64,000 nucleotides of DNA from an uncultured Acidobacteriota bacterium (GTDB lineage Bacteria; Acidobacteriota; UBA6911; RPQK01; JAJDTT01): the NCBI GenBank assembly GCA_951812665.1, contig CATOST010000023.1, forward strand, positions 1 to 64,000, read 5' to 3'. A model generated the notes under the pieces. The model had not been told where the DNA came from and searched no databases. It saw only the letters and a program-made list of their open reading frames with translations. This document shows positions 44,430-54,209 of the stretch, one piece after another. Numbering within the stretch: the stretch's first letter is position 1; the number at the start of each line of letters is the position of its first letter. Position numbers and translations under genes: made by a program.

Positions 44430-46589
44430 TTGACCGGACCCTGGCAACTCCTGGTGGATGACTACCTGATCGAGGAGAAGCGGGGCGTCGTCCGAACCTG
44501 GCATCCCCTCGAGAAACATCCGGACAATCCCGTGCTGGGCATGACGGGATCCTGGGGCGAGCGGCGTACCACCCCCTACGGCACCGTCCTGCCGGCGGAG
44601 GACGGCCAGGGATTCCGCATCTGGTACGACATCTGGGACGGGGATTGCCACAACTTCTACGCCACCAGCCGGGACGGCCTCCACTGGGTCCGGCCCCGCC
44701 TGGACCTGGTCGAGCACCAGGGCTCGCGGGCCAACAACCTCTTCTTTCGCCGGACCCGGTTGGACCACATGCCCCAGATCATCCATACGCCCTGGGAGGC
44801 GGACGCCGATCGACGGTACAAGATGGTCAATTTCGACTTCCGCGCCGATGTTCGCGGGCGCGCCGTTCGAGGCTACTGGGGGGCCACCTCCCCGGACGGG
44901 GTCCACTGGACCGACACTCCCAAGAATCCGGTCCTGCCCGATCCCGGCGACGTGGGGCACTTTCACTGGGATCCCAACCGCCAAGCCTATGTGGGTTATA
45001 CGAAGCTCTACGCTCCGGTGCGGGGATACCGGCGCCGTTCGGTGGCGATCAGCACCACGACCCGTTTCCAGCACTGGCCCCCGGCAGAGTTGATCCTGGT
45101 CCCGGACGAGGTCGATGACCGCTGGGTGACCCGGAGCGGGCAGCACACCGACTTCTACGGCCTCGCGGCCTTTCCCTATCAGAGTCTGTATCTGGGATTC
45201 CTCTGGATCTTTCGGATCGTGGATGGAAAGAACGACGGCCCCATCTTCTGTGAGCTGGTAAGCAGCCGGGACGGGGTCACCTGGGACCGCCAGGAAGGAG
45301 AAAGAACCCCGATTCTGCCAACCGGCCCTCCAGGCGCGTGGGACAGCGGCCAAGTCCAGACCTTCAACCTTCCGCAAATGGTCGGCGAGACGTTGCGGGT
45401 CTACTATGGGGCCTTCGATTCCACCCACGGGTTGCAGCGAGGGGATGGCGCCATCGGCCTGGCCACCTTGCGCAAGGACGGCTTCGTATCCCTGGACGCG
45501 GGGTCGGATGGCGGGACGGTCACCACCCGCCTCCTGCTGGGTCTGGAGGGGGAGTTGCGGCTCAACGCAAATGCCGATGGAGGAGAAATCCGGGTGGAGG
45601 TGCTGGACGGGGAGGGCCGGGTCCTGCCCGGCTACGCAAAGGAAGAGTGCCGGCCCCTGACGGAAGACAGCGAGGACTTCGCCGTCAGGTGGAAGGCACG
45701 GGACGAACTGCCCGATTCCCCAGAACCCCGGCGGCTTCGTTTTCTTCTAACGCGCTCCTCGCTCTTTTCATTCCGGGCCGACGAAAAGGTTCAGGTCGTC
45801 AACCCGGCCGCGCCGCTGGAGGTCTTCTATACGTTCGAGTCGTCCAACGGCGACCGATTCGACGACGAGGCGGCGGCGGATGGAATCCAACCGGGGCGCC
45901 GGCATGGCTCCCTGTCCACCGTCCAGGATCCGGAGGCGGGTGCCGGAGGGTCATCGACGCTGCTGTTTCCTGAGCCGGGACCGGATGCGAACCGGCTTGA
46001 GGTGCCGGGGACCACACACCTCGGCCTTCACTTTACGCTGGCGGCCCGCGTTAAGGCGCAAAAACGAGACCGGATGCGCCTCTTCAGCACTCATCGGGGC
46101 AGCGGCGCCCCTTCGTTGGGGGAGCTGATCTTCGACTTCAGTCCCGGAACCGGGGTACTGCGCCTGATCGTCAACGGCCAGGAGATCTCCTCCCAGGCCG
46201 AATCGTTGCCTGCAGGGATGTATCATCACTTGGCGGCTACCTACGATCGGGGCCGGGTCCGTCTCTACCTGGATGGCCGGATCGCGGGATCGGGCCAAGT
46301 CCTTTCCGGATCCGCCCGCCTCGGACGGAACGACACGAGCGTCGAGCTCTTCGGTCCTCCGGATGCGCCACCGCAGGCCGGCGTTCATCTGGCGGACAAC
46401 CTGCACCTGGGAGCAGACCGGGGCGGAACTTTCGTCGGTCACGGATGGGAGAGCGCGAGTTCGAATCGCCACCAACTTACAGGCTGGGTGGATGATGTGC
46501 TGGTGGTCAAGAGGGTTTTAGGCGCCGAGGAGATCCGGGACCTGAGCCGGCAAGGTGTGGAGAAAGGGTTGCAACAGCCCGAAAACTGA
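44430..46589 (+). CDS. Exported GH-like propeller with sandwich module and LamG domain (paralogue E)
   Basis: The only standard in-frame start is TTG at 44430, but the same frame is open upstream and encodes a signal-like stretch (GLIPVALLISLVAISLPLPA, then QDSFLGN) from about 44343; the real start is probably a non-standard codon or a mutated one at 44259-44346. The propeller (YATSRDGLHWVRPRLDLV, GATSPDGVHWTDTPKNP, LVSSRDGVTWDRQEGER) is followed by the shared sandwich (LLLGLEGELRLNANADGGEI). A LamG/concanavalin-like domain comes next (LHFTLAARVKAQKRDRMRLF, YDRGRVRLYLDGRIAGSGQV). 719 residues from 44430. The LamG adds carbohydrate binding. Confidence 0.75.
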   Translation: MTGPWQLLVDDYLIEEKRGVVRTWHPLEKHPDNPVLGMTGSWGERRTTPYGTVLPAEDGQGFRIWYDIWDGDCHNFYATSRDGLHWVRPRLDLVEHQGSRANNLFFRRTRLDHMPQIIHTPWEADADRRYKMVNFDFRADVRGRAVRGYWGATSPDGVHWTDTPKNPVLPDPGDVGHFHWDPNRQAYVGYTKLYAPVRGYRRRSVAISTTTRFQHWPPAELILVPDEVDDRWVTRSGQHTDFYGLAAFPYQSLYLGFLWIFRIVDGKNDGPIFCELVSSRDGVTWDRQEGERTPILPTGPPGAWDSGQVQTFNLPQMVGETLRVYYGAFDSTHGLQRGDGAIGLATLRKDGFVSLDAGSDGGTVTTRLLLGLEGELRLNANADGGEIRVEVLDGEGRVLPGYAKEECRPLTEDSEDFAVRWKARDELPDSPEPRRLRFLLTRSSLFSFRADEKVQVVNPAAPLEVFYTFESSNGDRFDDEAAADGIQPGRRHGSLSTVQDPEAGAGGSSTLLFPEPGPDANRLEVPGTTHLGLHFTLAARVKAQKRDRMRLFSTHRGSGAPSLGELIFDFSPGTGVLRLIVNGQEISSQAESLPAGMYHHLAATYDRGRVRLYLDGRIAGSGQVLSGSARLGRNDTSVELFGPPDAPPQAGVHLADNLHLGADRGGTFVGHGWESASSNRHQLTGWVDDVLVVKRVLGAEEIRDLSRQGVEKGLQQPEN

Positions 46590-46645
46590 GCCGGCGCCCG
46601 CCGTTCGTGGGATGAGGTCGCCGGCGCGCGCGAAGAGGAGAAGAT

Positions 46646-46672
46646 GTGGGGGTAGGAAAACCCCCACTCCTA
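46646..46672. repeat. Hairpin of the modular family
   Basis: gtgggggt (46646-46653) pairs with acccccac (46660-46667), loop aggaaa, followed by tccta. Located between paralogue E and the oxidoreductase gene. Confidence 0.65.
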
Positions 46673-46711
46673 GTGAGGATGCCTGCCCGCACGGAGAGGA
46701 GGATTTTCGTG

Positions 46712-48046
46712 ATGAAGAAACTGGATCGTCGTCATTTCCTGGGGACGTCGGCCGCTGCTGCTGCTGCGCTGGCTGCCCCGCGAACCCTGTATTCCTCGAC
46801 GCAATCCCAATCGTCATTGGACCGGCTCAACATCGCTTCCATCGGCGTCCACAACCGCGCGGCGGGGAATCTGAAGGGGGTGGCCAACGAGAACATCGTG
46901 GCCCTTGTGGACATCGACCAGGAGTTTCTCGACGCCGCGGGAGAGACCTGGCCCAACGCCCGCCGGTACCGGGACTACCGGGTCATGCTGGAGAAGGAGT
47001 CCGAGAAGATCGACGCCGTCCTCGTCAGCACGCCCGACCACACCCATGCTCCGGCGGTATCGATGGCTCTGCAGATGAAGAAGCACGTCTACTGCGAGAA
47101 GCCGCTCACCCACACCATCTACGAGGCCCGAAAACTGGCGGAACTGGCGGCTGAAAACGGCTTGGTCACCCAGATGGGGACCCAGGTCCACGCCGAGGAG
47201 AACTATCGTCTGGTGGTGGAGCTGGTCCGGGCCGGCGCCATCGGTGAAATCCGGGAAGTCCACGTCTGGGTCAACGTCGACTATTCGGGGAGGAGGATGA
47301 TCACCGGTAGACCGCGCCCCGGCCATGTCGACTGGGATCTCTGGCTGGGCCCTGCGATGGCCCGGCCTTATTGCGAGAGTTTCAAGGAAGACGGCTCGGT
47401 GGTGGGGGTCCATCCCTTCAATTGGCGTTGGTTCTGGGACTACGGTACCGGATCCCTGGGTGACTTCGGCTGTCACTGGATCGACCTTCCCCATTGGGCG
47501 CTGGATCTCAAGCATCCCACCCGAGTGTGGGCGGACGGCCCCGCTCCCCTTCTGGAGAGCACCTCTTCGGGAGTGGTCGTGACCTACGAGTATCCGTCCC
47601 GGGGCTCCCTGCCGCCGGTGACGTTGAAGTGGTACGACGGCGGGAAGAAGCCGGACCTTCTGGCCGGGCACAAGGACCCGGAGGGCCAGCCCCTGGACCC
47701 GGACCGCGGACAGCTCTTCGTCGGCTCCGAAGGGATGATCCTCTCCAACTACTCGGAGCACATGCTGCTGCCGGCCGAGAAGTTCGCCGGGTTCAAGCGC
47801 CCGGACCCCTTCATTCCCCGGTCGCCGGGACACCACCAGGAATGGATCGACGCCATCAAGTCGGGCGGGACCACCAACTGCAATTTCGACTATTCGGGGG
47901 CCCTCACCGAGGCCGTCCTGCTGGGCGTCGTGGCCTATCGGAGCGGCCAGGCCATCGAGTGGGACGCGCCTTCGCTACGCGTCACCAACTCGGCGGCCGC
48001 CCAGCAGCTCGTCCACAAGGAATACCGCAAGGGCTGGACGCTGTAG
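46712..48046 (+). CDS. Gfo/Idh/MocA family oxidoreductase with Tat leader
   Basis: Start chosen at ATG 46712 after ggagagga. KKLDRRHFLGTSAAAAAALA is a twin-arginine leader. The Rossmann domain has LNIASIGVHNRAAGNLKGVA and LVSTPDHTHAPAVSMAL; the EKP motif (KHVYCEKPLTHTIYEA) provides the catalytic lysine. The C-terminal sandwich includes HPFNWRWFWDYGTGSLGDFG and CHWIDLPHWALDLKHPT, typical of exported members in Planctomycetes and Acidobacteriota. 444 residues, intact. It oxidises or reduces sugars with bound NAD(P). Substrate unknown. Confidence 0.9.
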   Translation: MKKLDRRHFLGTSAAAAAALAAPRTLYSSTQSQSSLDRLNIASIGVHNRAAGNLKGVANENIVALVDIDQEFLDAAGETWPNARRYRDYRVMLEKESEKIDAVLVSTPDHTHAPAVSMALQMKKHVYCEKPLTHTIYEARKLAELAAENGLVTQMGTQVHAEENYRLVVELVRAGAIGEIREVHVWVNVDYSGRRMITGRPRPGHVDWDLWLGPAMARPYCESFKEDGSVVGVHPFNWRWFWDYGTGSLGDFGCHWIDLPHWALDLKHPTRVWADGPAPLLESTSSGVVVTYEYPSRGSLPPVTLKWYDGGKKPDLLAGHKDPEGQPLDPDRGQLFVGSEGMILSNYSEHMLLPAEKFAGFKRPDPFIPRSPGHHQEWIDAIKSGGTTNCNFDYSGALTEAVLLGVVAYRSGQAIEWDAPSLRVTNSAAAQQLVHKEYRKGWTL

Positions 48047-48050
48047 CCGA

Positions 48051-48120
48051 TAGGAGGGGGGACATTTTGTCCCCCCACGCCCCCCCCGGAAATCGGGGGT
48101 TGAAAGCCCCCGCTCCTATC
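48051..48120. repeat. Two consecutive hairpins after the oxidoreductase gene
   Basis: gggggacattttgtcccccc (48056 onward) and atcgggggttgaaagccccc, followed by gctcctat. Same module grammar as the other sites. Confidence 0.75.
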
Positions 48121-48186
48121 GTTTGCCAGGGCTTTGAGGCCCATGGCGGTGTAACGCTCGAAGAATCGCTGCCAAGGAGGCAAGAG

Positions 48187-49509
48187 ATGGCGAGAACACT
48201 AATAGCCGGCACGCTCCTGGTTTCGGCGGGTCTGACGCTCGGACTGCGGGCTCAGCCGCTCCCTGGGACTCTTGACCTCGACCGGGCCATCGAGCTCGCA
48301 CTCTCGCGTCACGCCGACCTGGACGCCGCCCAGGCGGCGATCGACGCGCGCACGGGCTCGACGCGGCAGGCCGGTCTGTCGCCAAACCCAGTGTTCTCTT
48401 TACAGACCGAGAACTGGCGGTTCTACGGCAATCCAGGCTTTTCGGCCTCCCGCAACCTTGACCTGTTCGCGTGGGTGAGCGTACCGATCGAGACTGCGCG
48501 CAAGCGGACGCGTCGGGTCGAGCTCGCCGAGGCCGATGAGCGTATCGCGGAGCACGAACGCCAACTGGCTGCCTGGAGAATTCGCCAGAGCGTCAAGAAG
48601 GCCTATTGGGAAGCCCTGGCAACCGCGAGCGACGTCGAGATGCTGCAGCGCAGCCGCGAGACCTTGGAACGCCTGGAGGATTATCACGAGGTGCGTGTTC
48701 GGCTGGGCGCGACGGCCGAAGTGGACCTGATCAAGGTTCGAGTCGAGGTCGGACGGGCCGCACTGGCCGTCTCCGGGGCCGAGTTGGAGGTCAGCCGCGC
48801 CAAGATCGCTTTGCTGAAGGCGATGGGGATTCCGGAGTTGAGCACCGGCTTCGGGCTGCGGCAGCCGGACGCATGGCCAGTCGAAGTGAGTTGGGACCAT
48901 GCCGAGGCCACGCGGCAGACCGCGGAGAAGGCGTTGGCCCATCGCGTGGAGATCCTGCTGGGCCAGGCTCGGGTGGAGCGCGCCCGCGCAGCCGTAGAGT
49001 TGCAACGGTCGCTGGCGCGGCCAGACGTGAGACCCTATCTTGGTTACAAGCGGAGCGAAGCGTTCCACACTCTTATCGGCGGGATCTCGATTCCGTTGCC
49101 GGTTCGCGACGATAACGCGGGCCGGATCGGGGAGGCCTTGGCCGGCGTCCGCCGCCGTGAAGCGGCCCTGCGGGCAACGGAAGCGCGCATTTCCGCCGAG
49201 GTGGCCGTAGCGGTGGAGACGGTGCGGCGGCGCTCCGAGATGTTGCGTTCGATGGAGACCGGGGTCCTTGACCGTGCGCGGGAGACCTCCCGGATCGCGC
49301 TCGCCGCTTACCAGGAAGGCGGGGTCGAACTGCTCGACGTGCTCGACGCCCAGCGCGCCCAGAACGAACTCGACCTGTTCCACTCGAGATTGGTGTTCGA
49401 CTACCAATTGAGCTGGGTGGACCTGGAGACCGCCTCGGGGACACCGACTCTTTCGCTGTCCTCGGATGGGGCTCAATCGGCGGCGTGTTTTGGCACGATG
49501 GTCGAGTGA
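48187..49509 (+). CDS. czcC: Outer-membrane efflux protein (TolC/CzcC family)
   Basis: 440 residues with a signal peptide ending at LRAQPLP. Two OEP repeats form the trans-periplasmic channel: LDLDRAIELALSRHADLDAA and RVEILLGQARVERARAAVEL. The C-terminal part (ALAAYQEGGVELLDVLDAQ) is the usual TolC signature. It opens a three-gene unit with a membrane fusion lipoprotein and an HME-RND pump in the order CBA, hence czcC by position. The channel exports metal ions out of the cell. Confidence 0.9.
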   Translation: MARTLIAGTLLVSAGLTLGLRAQPLPGTLDLDRAIELALSRHADLDAAQAAIDARTGSTRQAGLSPNPVFSLQTENWRFYGNPGFSASRNLDLFAWVSVPIETARKRTRRVELAEADERIAEHERQLAAWRIRQSVKKAYWEALATASDVEMLQRSRETLERLEDYHEVRVRLGATAEVDLIKVRVEVGRAALAVSGAELEVSRAKIALLKAMGIPELSTGFGLRQPDAWPVEVSWDHAEATRQTAEKALAHRVEILLGQARVERARAAVELQRSLARPDVRPYLGYKRSEAFHTLIGGISIPLPVRDDNAGRIGEALAGVRRREAALRATEARISAEVAVAVETVRRRSEMLRSMETGVLDRARETSRIALAAYQEGGVELLDVLDAQRAQNELDLFHSRLVFDYQLSWVDLETASGTPTLSLSSDGAQSAACFGTMVE

Positions 49510-49520
49510 AGCTGGTGACC

Positions 49521-50780
49521 ATGCAAACTCTGGAACCTGAAATCCGGCGAATATCCTTTTCGGTGGCCGCATTTCTGATGCTGACGGGGGCCGGATGCTC
49601 GACACCGGCCGCCGAGCCGGAGCCGGCTGCCGAAACGGAGCCGCCCGAAGCAGACGTGGCGCACGACCCGGGATTGATTCGTCTCGACGAGGAGGCGATC
49701 CGAATTGCCGGCGTCACCCTCGCCGAAGCGGAAACCAGAAAACTCGAAATAGAACTGGAGGTCCCGGGACGGATCACGATCAACCAGGACGCCACCGCGC
49801 GCGTGGGCTCGATTGCCGAAGGCGTCGTTGTCGCGTGTTGCGAGTCGGTCGGCACGGACGTCGAAAAAGGGCAAGTGCTCGCGCGCCTTCACAGCCACGA
49901 GGTCCATGACGCCGAGGCTTCCTATTGGGAAGCCCGGGCCGAGTTGGAACGGAGACAGACGGAACTGCAGTTCACCCAAGAAACCTACAAGCGGGCGGCC
50001 CGCCTGCATGAGTTGAAAGCCGGCTCGCTGCAGAAGGTGCAGGAGGCCGAATCGAAGTTGCGCAGCGCCGAGATGTTTCTCGAAATCGCCAAGGCCGGAG
50101 TGAAACGTACCGAGATACACTTGCGCTACTTGGGCCTTTCCCCGGAGCGGCTGCCGAGCGCGGCTGGTGAGCACCATCGCGCGCATGAAGAGGAGCACTT
50201 GATCGAGGTGCGTTCGCCCATGTCGGGCACCATTATCGAGCGCATGGTCACGCCGGGCGCCGTGGTTGCCTCTTCGGATTCGCTCTACGTCATCAGCGAC
50301 CTGAGGAGCCTGTGGGTGATCGCCCAGGTCCCGGAGCAGCACCTCTCCTCGCTACGGAACGGACAGGCCGTGAAAGTGTCGGTGCGGGCTTATCCCGGTA
50401 GGACTTTTCCGGCTCGCATCACCTACATCGGCGACGCGCTCGATCCGGAGACGCGAACCGTCGAGGTGCGTTGCGAGCTGAACAACCCCGGCCGGCGGCT
50501 CAAGAGAGAGATGTTCGCCACAATCGCCATAGGCGCCGGCACCGGTAAGGAAGCGGTCGTCGCACCGCTTGGCGCACTGCAAAACGTGGACGGGGAGGAG
50601 GTTCTGTTCGTGCCCGAGGAAGAGACTTCCTTTCGGGTCCGCCAGGTCCGGGCCGGCCGGCGCTCCGGCTCCATTGTGGAAATCGTGAGCGGTTTGCAGG
50701 CGGGCGAGGCGGTGGTGGTCAATGGCGCCTTCCATCTCAAATCCGAGCTGCTGAAGGCCCGGATGGTCGGACATCATTAG
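49521..50780 (+). CDS. czcB: Periplasmic membrane fusion lipoprotein of an HME-RND pump (CzcB family)
   Basis: 419 residues from ATG 49521; a GTG at 49506 that overlaps the czcC stop is an alternative. The lipobox is LMLTGAGCSTP. Lipoyl halves (ARVGSIAEGVVVACCESVG and LIEVRSPMSGTIIERMVTPG) flank a coiled-coil hairpin (RRQTELQFTQETYKRAARLH). A barrel (VRAYPGRTFPARITYIGDAL) and a membrane-proximal domain follow. A histidine/glutamate-rich loop, GEHHRAHEEEH near residue 215, is a possible metal site. It links the outer-membrane channel to the pump. Confidence 0.9.
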   Translation: MQTLEPEIRRISFSVAAFLMLTGAGCSTPAAEPEPAAETEPPEADVAHDPGLIRLDEEAIRIAGVTLAEAETRKLEIELEVPGRITINQDATARVGSIAEGVVVACCESVGTDVEKGQVLARLHSHEVHDAEASYWEARAELERRQTELQFTQETYKRAARLHELKAGSLQKVQEAESKLRSAEMFLEIAKAGVKRTEIHLRYLGLSPERLPSAAGEHHRAHEEEHLIEVRSPMSGTIIERMVTPGAVVASSDSLYVISDLRSLWVIAQVPEQHLSSLRNGQAVKVSVRAYPGRTFPARITYIGDALDPETRTVEVRCELNNPGRRLKREMFATIAIGAGTGKEAVVAPLGALQNVDGEEVLFVPEEETSFRVRQVRAGRRSGSIVEIVSGLQAGEAVVVNGAFHLKSELLKARMVGHH

Positions 50781-50831
50781 CAGCCTGGCGATTGCACGGG
50801 TCGAGCCGCAGAGCCCGCCGGCATCTGGAAC

Positions 50832-53800
50832 ATGCTCAAGCGCTTCATCGACTACCACCTGGATCACCGTTGGGTCGTCCTGATCGGCTTGGCGGTGCTC
50901 CTGGCGGCCGGCCTCAACGCCCTCTACCGGATTCCCATCGACGCTTTTCCCGACCTGACCAACAACCAGGTCACCGTCATCACCGAAGCGCCGGGCATGG
51001 CGCCGGTGGAGGTCGAGCAACTGGTGACCTTCCCCATCGAGTCGGCCATGATGGGCCTTCCCAGCACCGAAGAAGTCCGCTCGATTTCCAAATTGGGCCT
51101 TTCGATCGTCACCATCGTTTTTGCCGACGGCGTGGACAACTATTTCGCGCGGCAGCTTGTCAACGAACGGCTGAACGAAGCGCGCGGCCGGATTCCCGAC
51201 GGCCTCAAGCCGGCTCTAGGGCCCGTGGCGACGGCCTTCGGCGAGGTGTACCAGTACACGCTCGAAGGGGAAGACTACAGCGCCATGGAGCTGAAGACGC
51301 TCCACGACTGGGAGATCAAATACCAACTGCGGGCCGTGCCGGGTGTGGCAGACATCAGCACTTGGGGCGGCTACACGCGTCAGTACGAGATCGAGGTGGA
51401 TCCCTACCGGCTGCGCGCTCACGGGCTGACGCTCCGTGACGTCTTCGAGCGGGTTCGGGACAACAACGACAACTTTGGCGGCGGGTTCTTGGAGCACGCC
51501 TCCGAGCAGTACACCGTGCGCGGGCTGGGACGAGTCGGGAGCGAGCGGGACTTGGGGACGATCGTCCTGACGGCCCACGAAGGAACCGCGGTCTACCTGC
51601 GTGACGTCGCCGAGGTCAAGGTTGGGAGTATTCCTCGTCAAGGGGCGGTGACGCGCGACGGCCAGGGGGAGACCGTCTCCGGCACCGTGATCATGCTCAG
51701 AGGCCAGAACAGCAAGACGGTCATCGAGCGGGTCAAAGAGGCGCTGGAAGGAATTCGCCGTTCGCTTCCCGAGGGCGTGAACATCGTTCCATTCTACGAC
51801 CAGTCGGTGGTGATCGACGGGACGATCCGGACGGTTCGCAACAATCTGCTCCAAGGTGGAGCGTTGGTGGTGGCGATTCTGTTCTTGTTTCTCGGCAATT
51901 TTCGCGCCGCGCTGCTCGTCGCTACGGTGATTCCCCTGTCCATGCTCGTGGCGTTCATAGGAATGCGATGGTTCGGCATCACCGCCAATCTCATGAGCCT
52001 GGGAGCTATCGACTTCGGCATGATCGTCAACGGCGCCGTGATCATGATCGAGAACCATGTGCGGCGCCTGAAAGGACGTCCCAATCCCGATGTACCGCTG
52101 ACCGGAGACGAGAGCGAAGAGCTGGTGCGGTCGGCGGCTCACCAGGTGTCCCGGCCGATCCTGACGGGTGTCGGCATCATCATCGCGGTATACGTCCCGA
52201 TCCTGAGTTTGCAGGGGCTCGAAGGCCGCATGTACCGTCCCATGGCCTTTACCGTGTGCGCGGCATTGCTGGGCTCGCTGGTGTTGACCCTGGCATTGCT
52301 GCCGGCCGCGTCCCGCCTGTTGCTGGGACGCCGGCCGAAGAAATCCAGGGAGCCGGTCATGGACCGCGCGCGGGCCGTCTACGGGCGCGTCGTGAACTTC
52401 GCGCTCGATCACCGGGCGCTCGTGGTCTCCGGCGGATTTCTGCTCGTCGCCGCTCCCCTGGGCTCACTGCGTTTCATCGGAACCGAGTTCATGCCCCGCC
52501 TCGATGAGGGATCCGTGCTGGTTCAGGTCCTTCGGCTTCCCAGCATCTCCTTGTCCGAATCGGTGGATATCGGGCTCGAAGTCGAAAAGACCTTGTTGGA
52601 GTTCCCCGAGGTGACGGGCACGGTCGGCAAGACGGGCCGGCCCGACCTCGCCACCGAGGCCATGGGAATCTACGAAACCGACCTGTACGTCGACCTGAAG
52701 CCGCGCGGGCAATGGACCACGGCCGACACCAAGGAAGGAATGCTGGAAGCCATGGCGGCGGAACTGTCGAAGATTCCGGGCGTCGTCTACAACTTCACGC
52801 AACCCATGGCGATGCGCCTGGACGAGACCATTTCCGGCGTGGAGGCTGACGTCGCGGTCAAGATTTTCGGACCCGACGAGCGAGTGCTCGACCGCACGGC
52901 CGACGAAGTGCTGCGGGTGATCGGTCAGGTTTCCGGCGCCGCCGACGCGCAGAAGCAGGTCTTTTCCGGCGCGGCCGAGTGGCAGGTCGTCGTGGACCGG
53001 GACGAGCTGGCGCGCTACGGCCTCAATGTTTCCGACGTGCGCGACGTGGTGCAGGCCGCGGTGGGCGGCAAGGCGGTGACGGAACTCATCGATGGCCGCC
53101 GCCGGTTCCAGGTCGCCGTCCGGTTGCCTGAGCCTTATCGCAGGGACCGGGACGCCCTGGGTAGCATTCTGCTGGCGGCGCCGGAGGGAGAGCAGGTCCC
53201 GTTGGACCGGGTGGCCGAGATTCGCCGCGCCAGCGGGCCGGAAGTCGTCCATCGTGAAGACAGCCAGCGCCGCATCGTGGTGCAGTGCAATGTCCGCGGG
53301 CGCGACATGGGCAGTTTCGTGGGAGAGGCTCAACGCCGGATCCAAGCGGATGTGGACCTGGAGACCGGCTACTACATCACCTGGGGCGGCCAGTTCGAAA
53401 ACCAACAGCGGGCCATGCAGCGGCTGATGCTGGTCCTGCCGGCGGTCCTGCTGGTGATCTTCATGCTGCTGTACCTCACGTTCCGATCGGCCAAACAATC
53501 GTTCCTGGTGCTGCTCATCGTTCCGTTCGCCACCGTCGGCGGGATCGCCGCGCTCTGGCTGCGGGAAATGAACTTGAACGTTTCGGCATCGATCGGGTTC
53601 ATCGCGGTGTTCGGGGTGGCGGTGCTGGACGGACTGGTGATGGTTTCGACGACCAACTCCCTGCTGGAAAGGGGCCGTCCGCTTCGACAGGCGATCGTCG
53701 AGGGCGCCGTGACGAGGCTGCGCCCGGTTCTGATGACTTCGTTGGTGGCCAGTCTGGGGTTCCTGCCCATGGCGCTGGCAACTTCCACCGGCGCCGAAGT

Positions 53801-53909
53801 TCAGCGCCCGCTGGCCACCGTGGTGATCGGCGGACTGGCCAGCTCGACCATCCTGACGCTGCTCTTGTTGCCGGCCCTATACAGTTGGTTCCTGCCCAAA
53901 AACAAGTAG
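50832..53909 (+). CDS. czcA: HME-RND metal efflux pump (CzcA family)
   Basis: 1025 residues, the typical length. N-terminal helix LDHRWVVLIGLAVLLAAGLN, porter-domain motifs DAFPDLTNNQVTVITEAPGM and GVADISTWGGYTRQYEIEV, and twelve membrane helices in two sets. The core TM4 motif is IDFGMIVNGAVIMIENH with D394, N400 and E407: CzcA of Cupriavidus has Asp at the position of N400. Such DFGxxxNGA forms are known to me only as a subgroup of heavy-metal pumps, and the metal is uncertain. The pump drives cation export with protons. It is intact and follows czcB by 51 bases in the same operon. Confidence 0.9.
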   Translation: MLKRFIDYHLDHRWVVLIGLAVLLAAGLNALYRIPIDAFPDLTNNQVTVITEAPGMAPVEVEQLVTFPIESAMMGLPSTEEVRSISKLGLSIVTIVFADGVDNYFARQLVNERLNEARGRIPDGLKPALGPVATAFGEVYQYTLEGEDYSAMELKTLHDWEIKYQLRAVPGVADISTWGGYTRQYEIEVDPYRLRAHGLTLRDVFERVRDNNDNFGGGFLEHASEQYTVRGLGRVGSERDLGTIVLTAHEGTAVYLRDVAEVKVGSIPRQGAVTRDGQGETVSGTVIMLRGQNSKTVIERVKEALEGIRRSLPEGVNIVPFYDQSVVIDGTIRTVRNNLLQGGALVVAILFLFLGNFRAALLVATVIPLSMLVAFIGMRWFGITANLMSLGAIDFGMIVNGAVIMIENHVRRLKGRPNPDVPLTGDESEELVRSAAHQVSRPILTGVGIIIAVYVPILSLQGLEGRMYRPMAFTVCAALLGSLVLTLALLPAASRLLLGRRPKKSREPVMDRARAVYGRVVNFALDHRALVVSGGFLLVAAPLGSLRFIGTEFMPRLDEGSVLVQVLRLPSISLSESVDIGLEVEKTLLEFPEVTGTVGKTGRPDLATEAMGIYETDLYVDLKPRGQWTTADTKEGMLEAMAAELSKIPGVVYNFTQPMAMRLDETISGVEADVAVKIFGPDERVLDRTADEVLRVIGQVSGAADAQKQVFSGAAEWQVVVDRDELARYGLNVSDVRDVVQAAVGGKAVTELIDGRRRFQVAVRLPEPYRRDRDALGSILLAAPEGEQVPLDRVAEIRRASGPEVVHREDSQRRIVVQCNVRGRDMGSFVGEAQRRIQADVDLETGYYITWGGQFENQQRAMQRLMLVLPAVLLVIFMLLYLTFRSAKQSFLVLLIVPFATVGGIAALWLREMNLNVSASIGFIAVFGVAVLDGLVMVSTTNSLLERGRPLRQAIVEGAVTRLRPVLMTSLVASLGFLPMALATSTGAEVQRPLATVVIGGLASSTILTLLLLPALYSWFLPKNK

Positions 53910-53932
53910 GAGGGGGGACATTCCTGTCCCCC
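53910..53932 (+). terminator. Hairpin at the end of the czcCBA operon
   Basis: gggggaca ttcc tgtccccc forms a perfect stem two bases after the TAG stop and is followed by gtctttctcttcc. It belongs to the modular hairpin family; here the pyrimidine tail makes a terminator role more credible. Confidence 0.6.
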
Positions 53933-54209
53933 GTCTTTCTCTTCCTCGCTGCCGGAATAGGAAAACCCCCGCGGACCACTCCTGTTTCTCTCAGAGTTTC
54001 GACGACCCGCGGCGGGTGGGGCACCGGTGAGAACAGTAGGGACGCCCCTTGTGTGTGAGTGCCCTCTTTCATCTTCAGCCGACAAGTTTGCGCACGGCAG
54101 GAGGCAGAATGGACAATAATCTCGTCGAGGATGGCCGAGCCGTGTCGGCTCGCAGACTGGTTCCTCCCATGAATCCGCCGGACCCCCGGCCGTTGAGGGA
54201 GTATCTCCC
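53933..54209. other. Intergenic before the GH42-like gene
   Basis: No supported gene. Short direct repeats tcccatgaatc occur at about 54167 and 54206, the second including the ATG of the next gene; a ribosome site gggagtatct is weak. Confidence 0.4.

Noticed and set aside
48187..53909. Naming the exported metal (zinc, cobalt, nickel, copper)
   Set aside because: No specificity motif is decisive; the altered Asp makes a guess unsafe.
53910..53932. All modular hairpins as intrinsic terminators
   Set aside because: Most lack a T-run; only the czc site has a fair pyrimidine tail.
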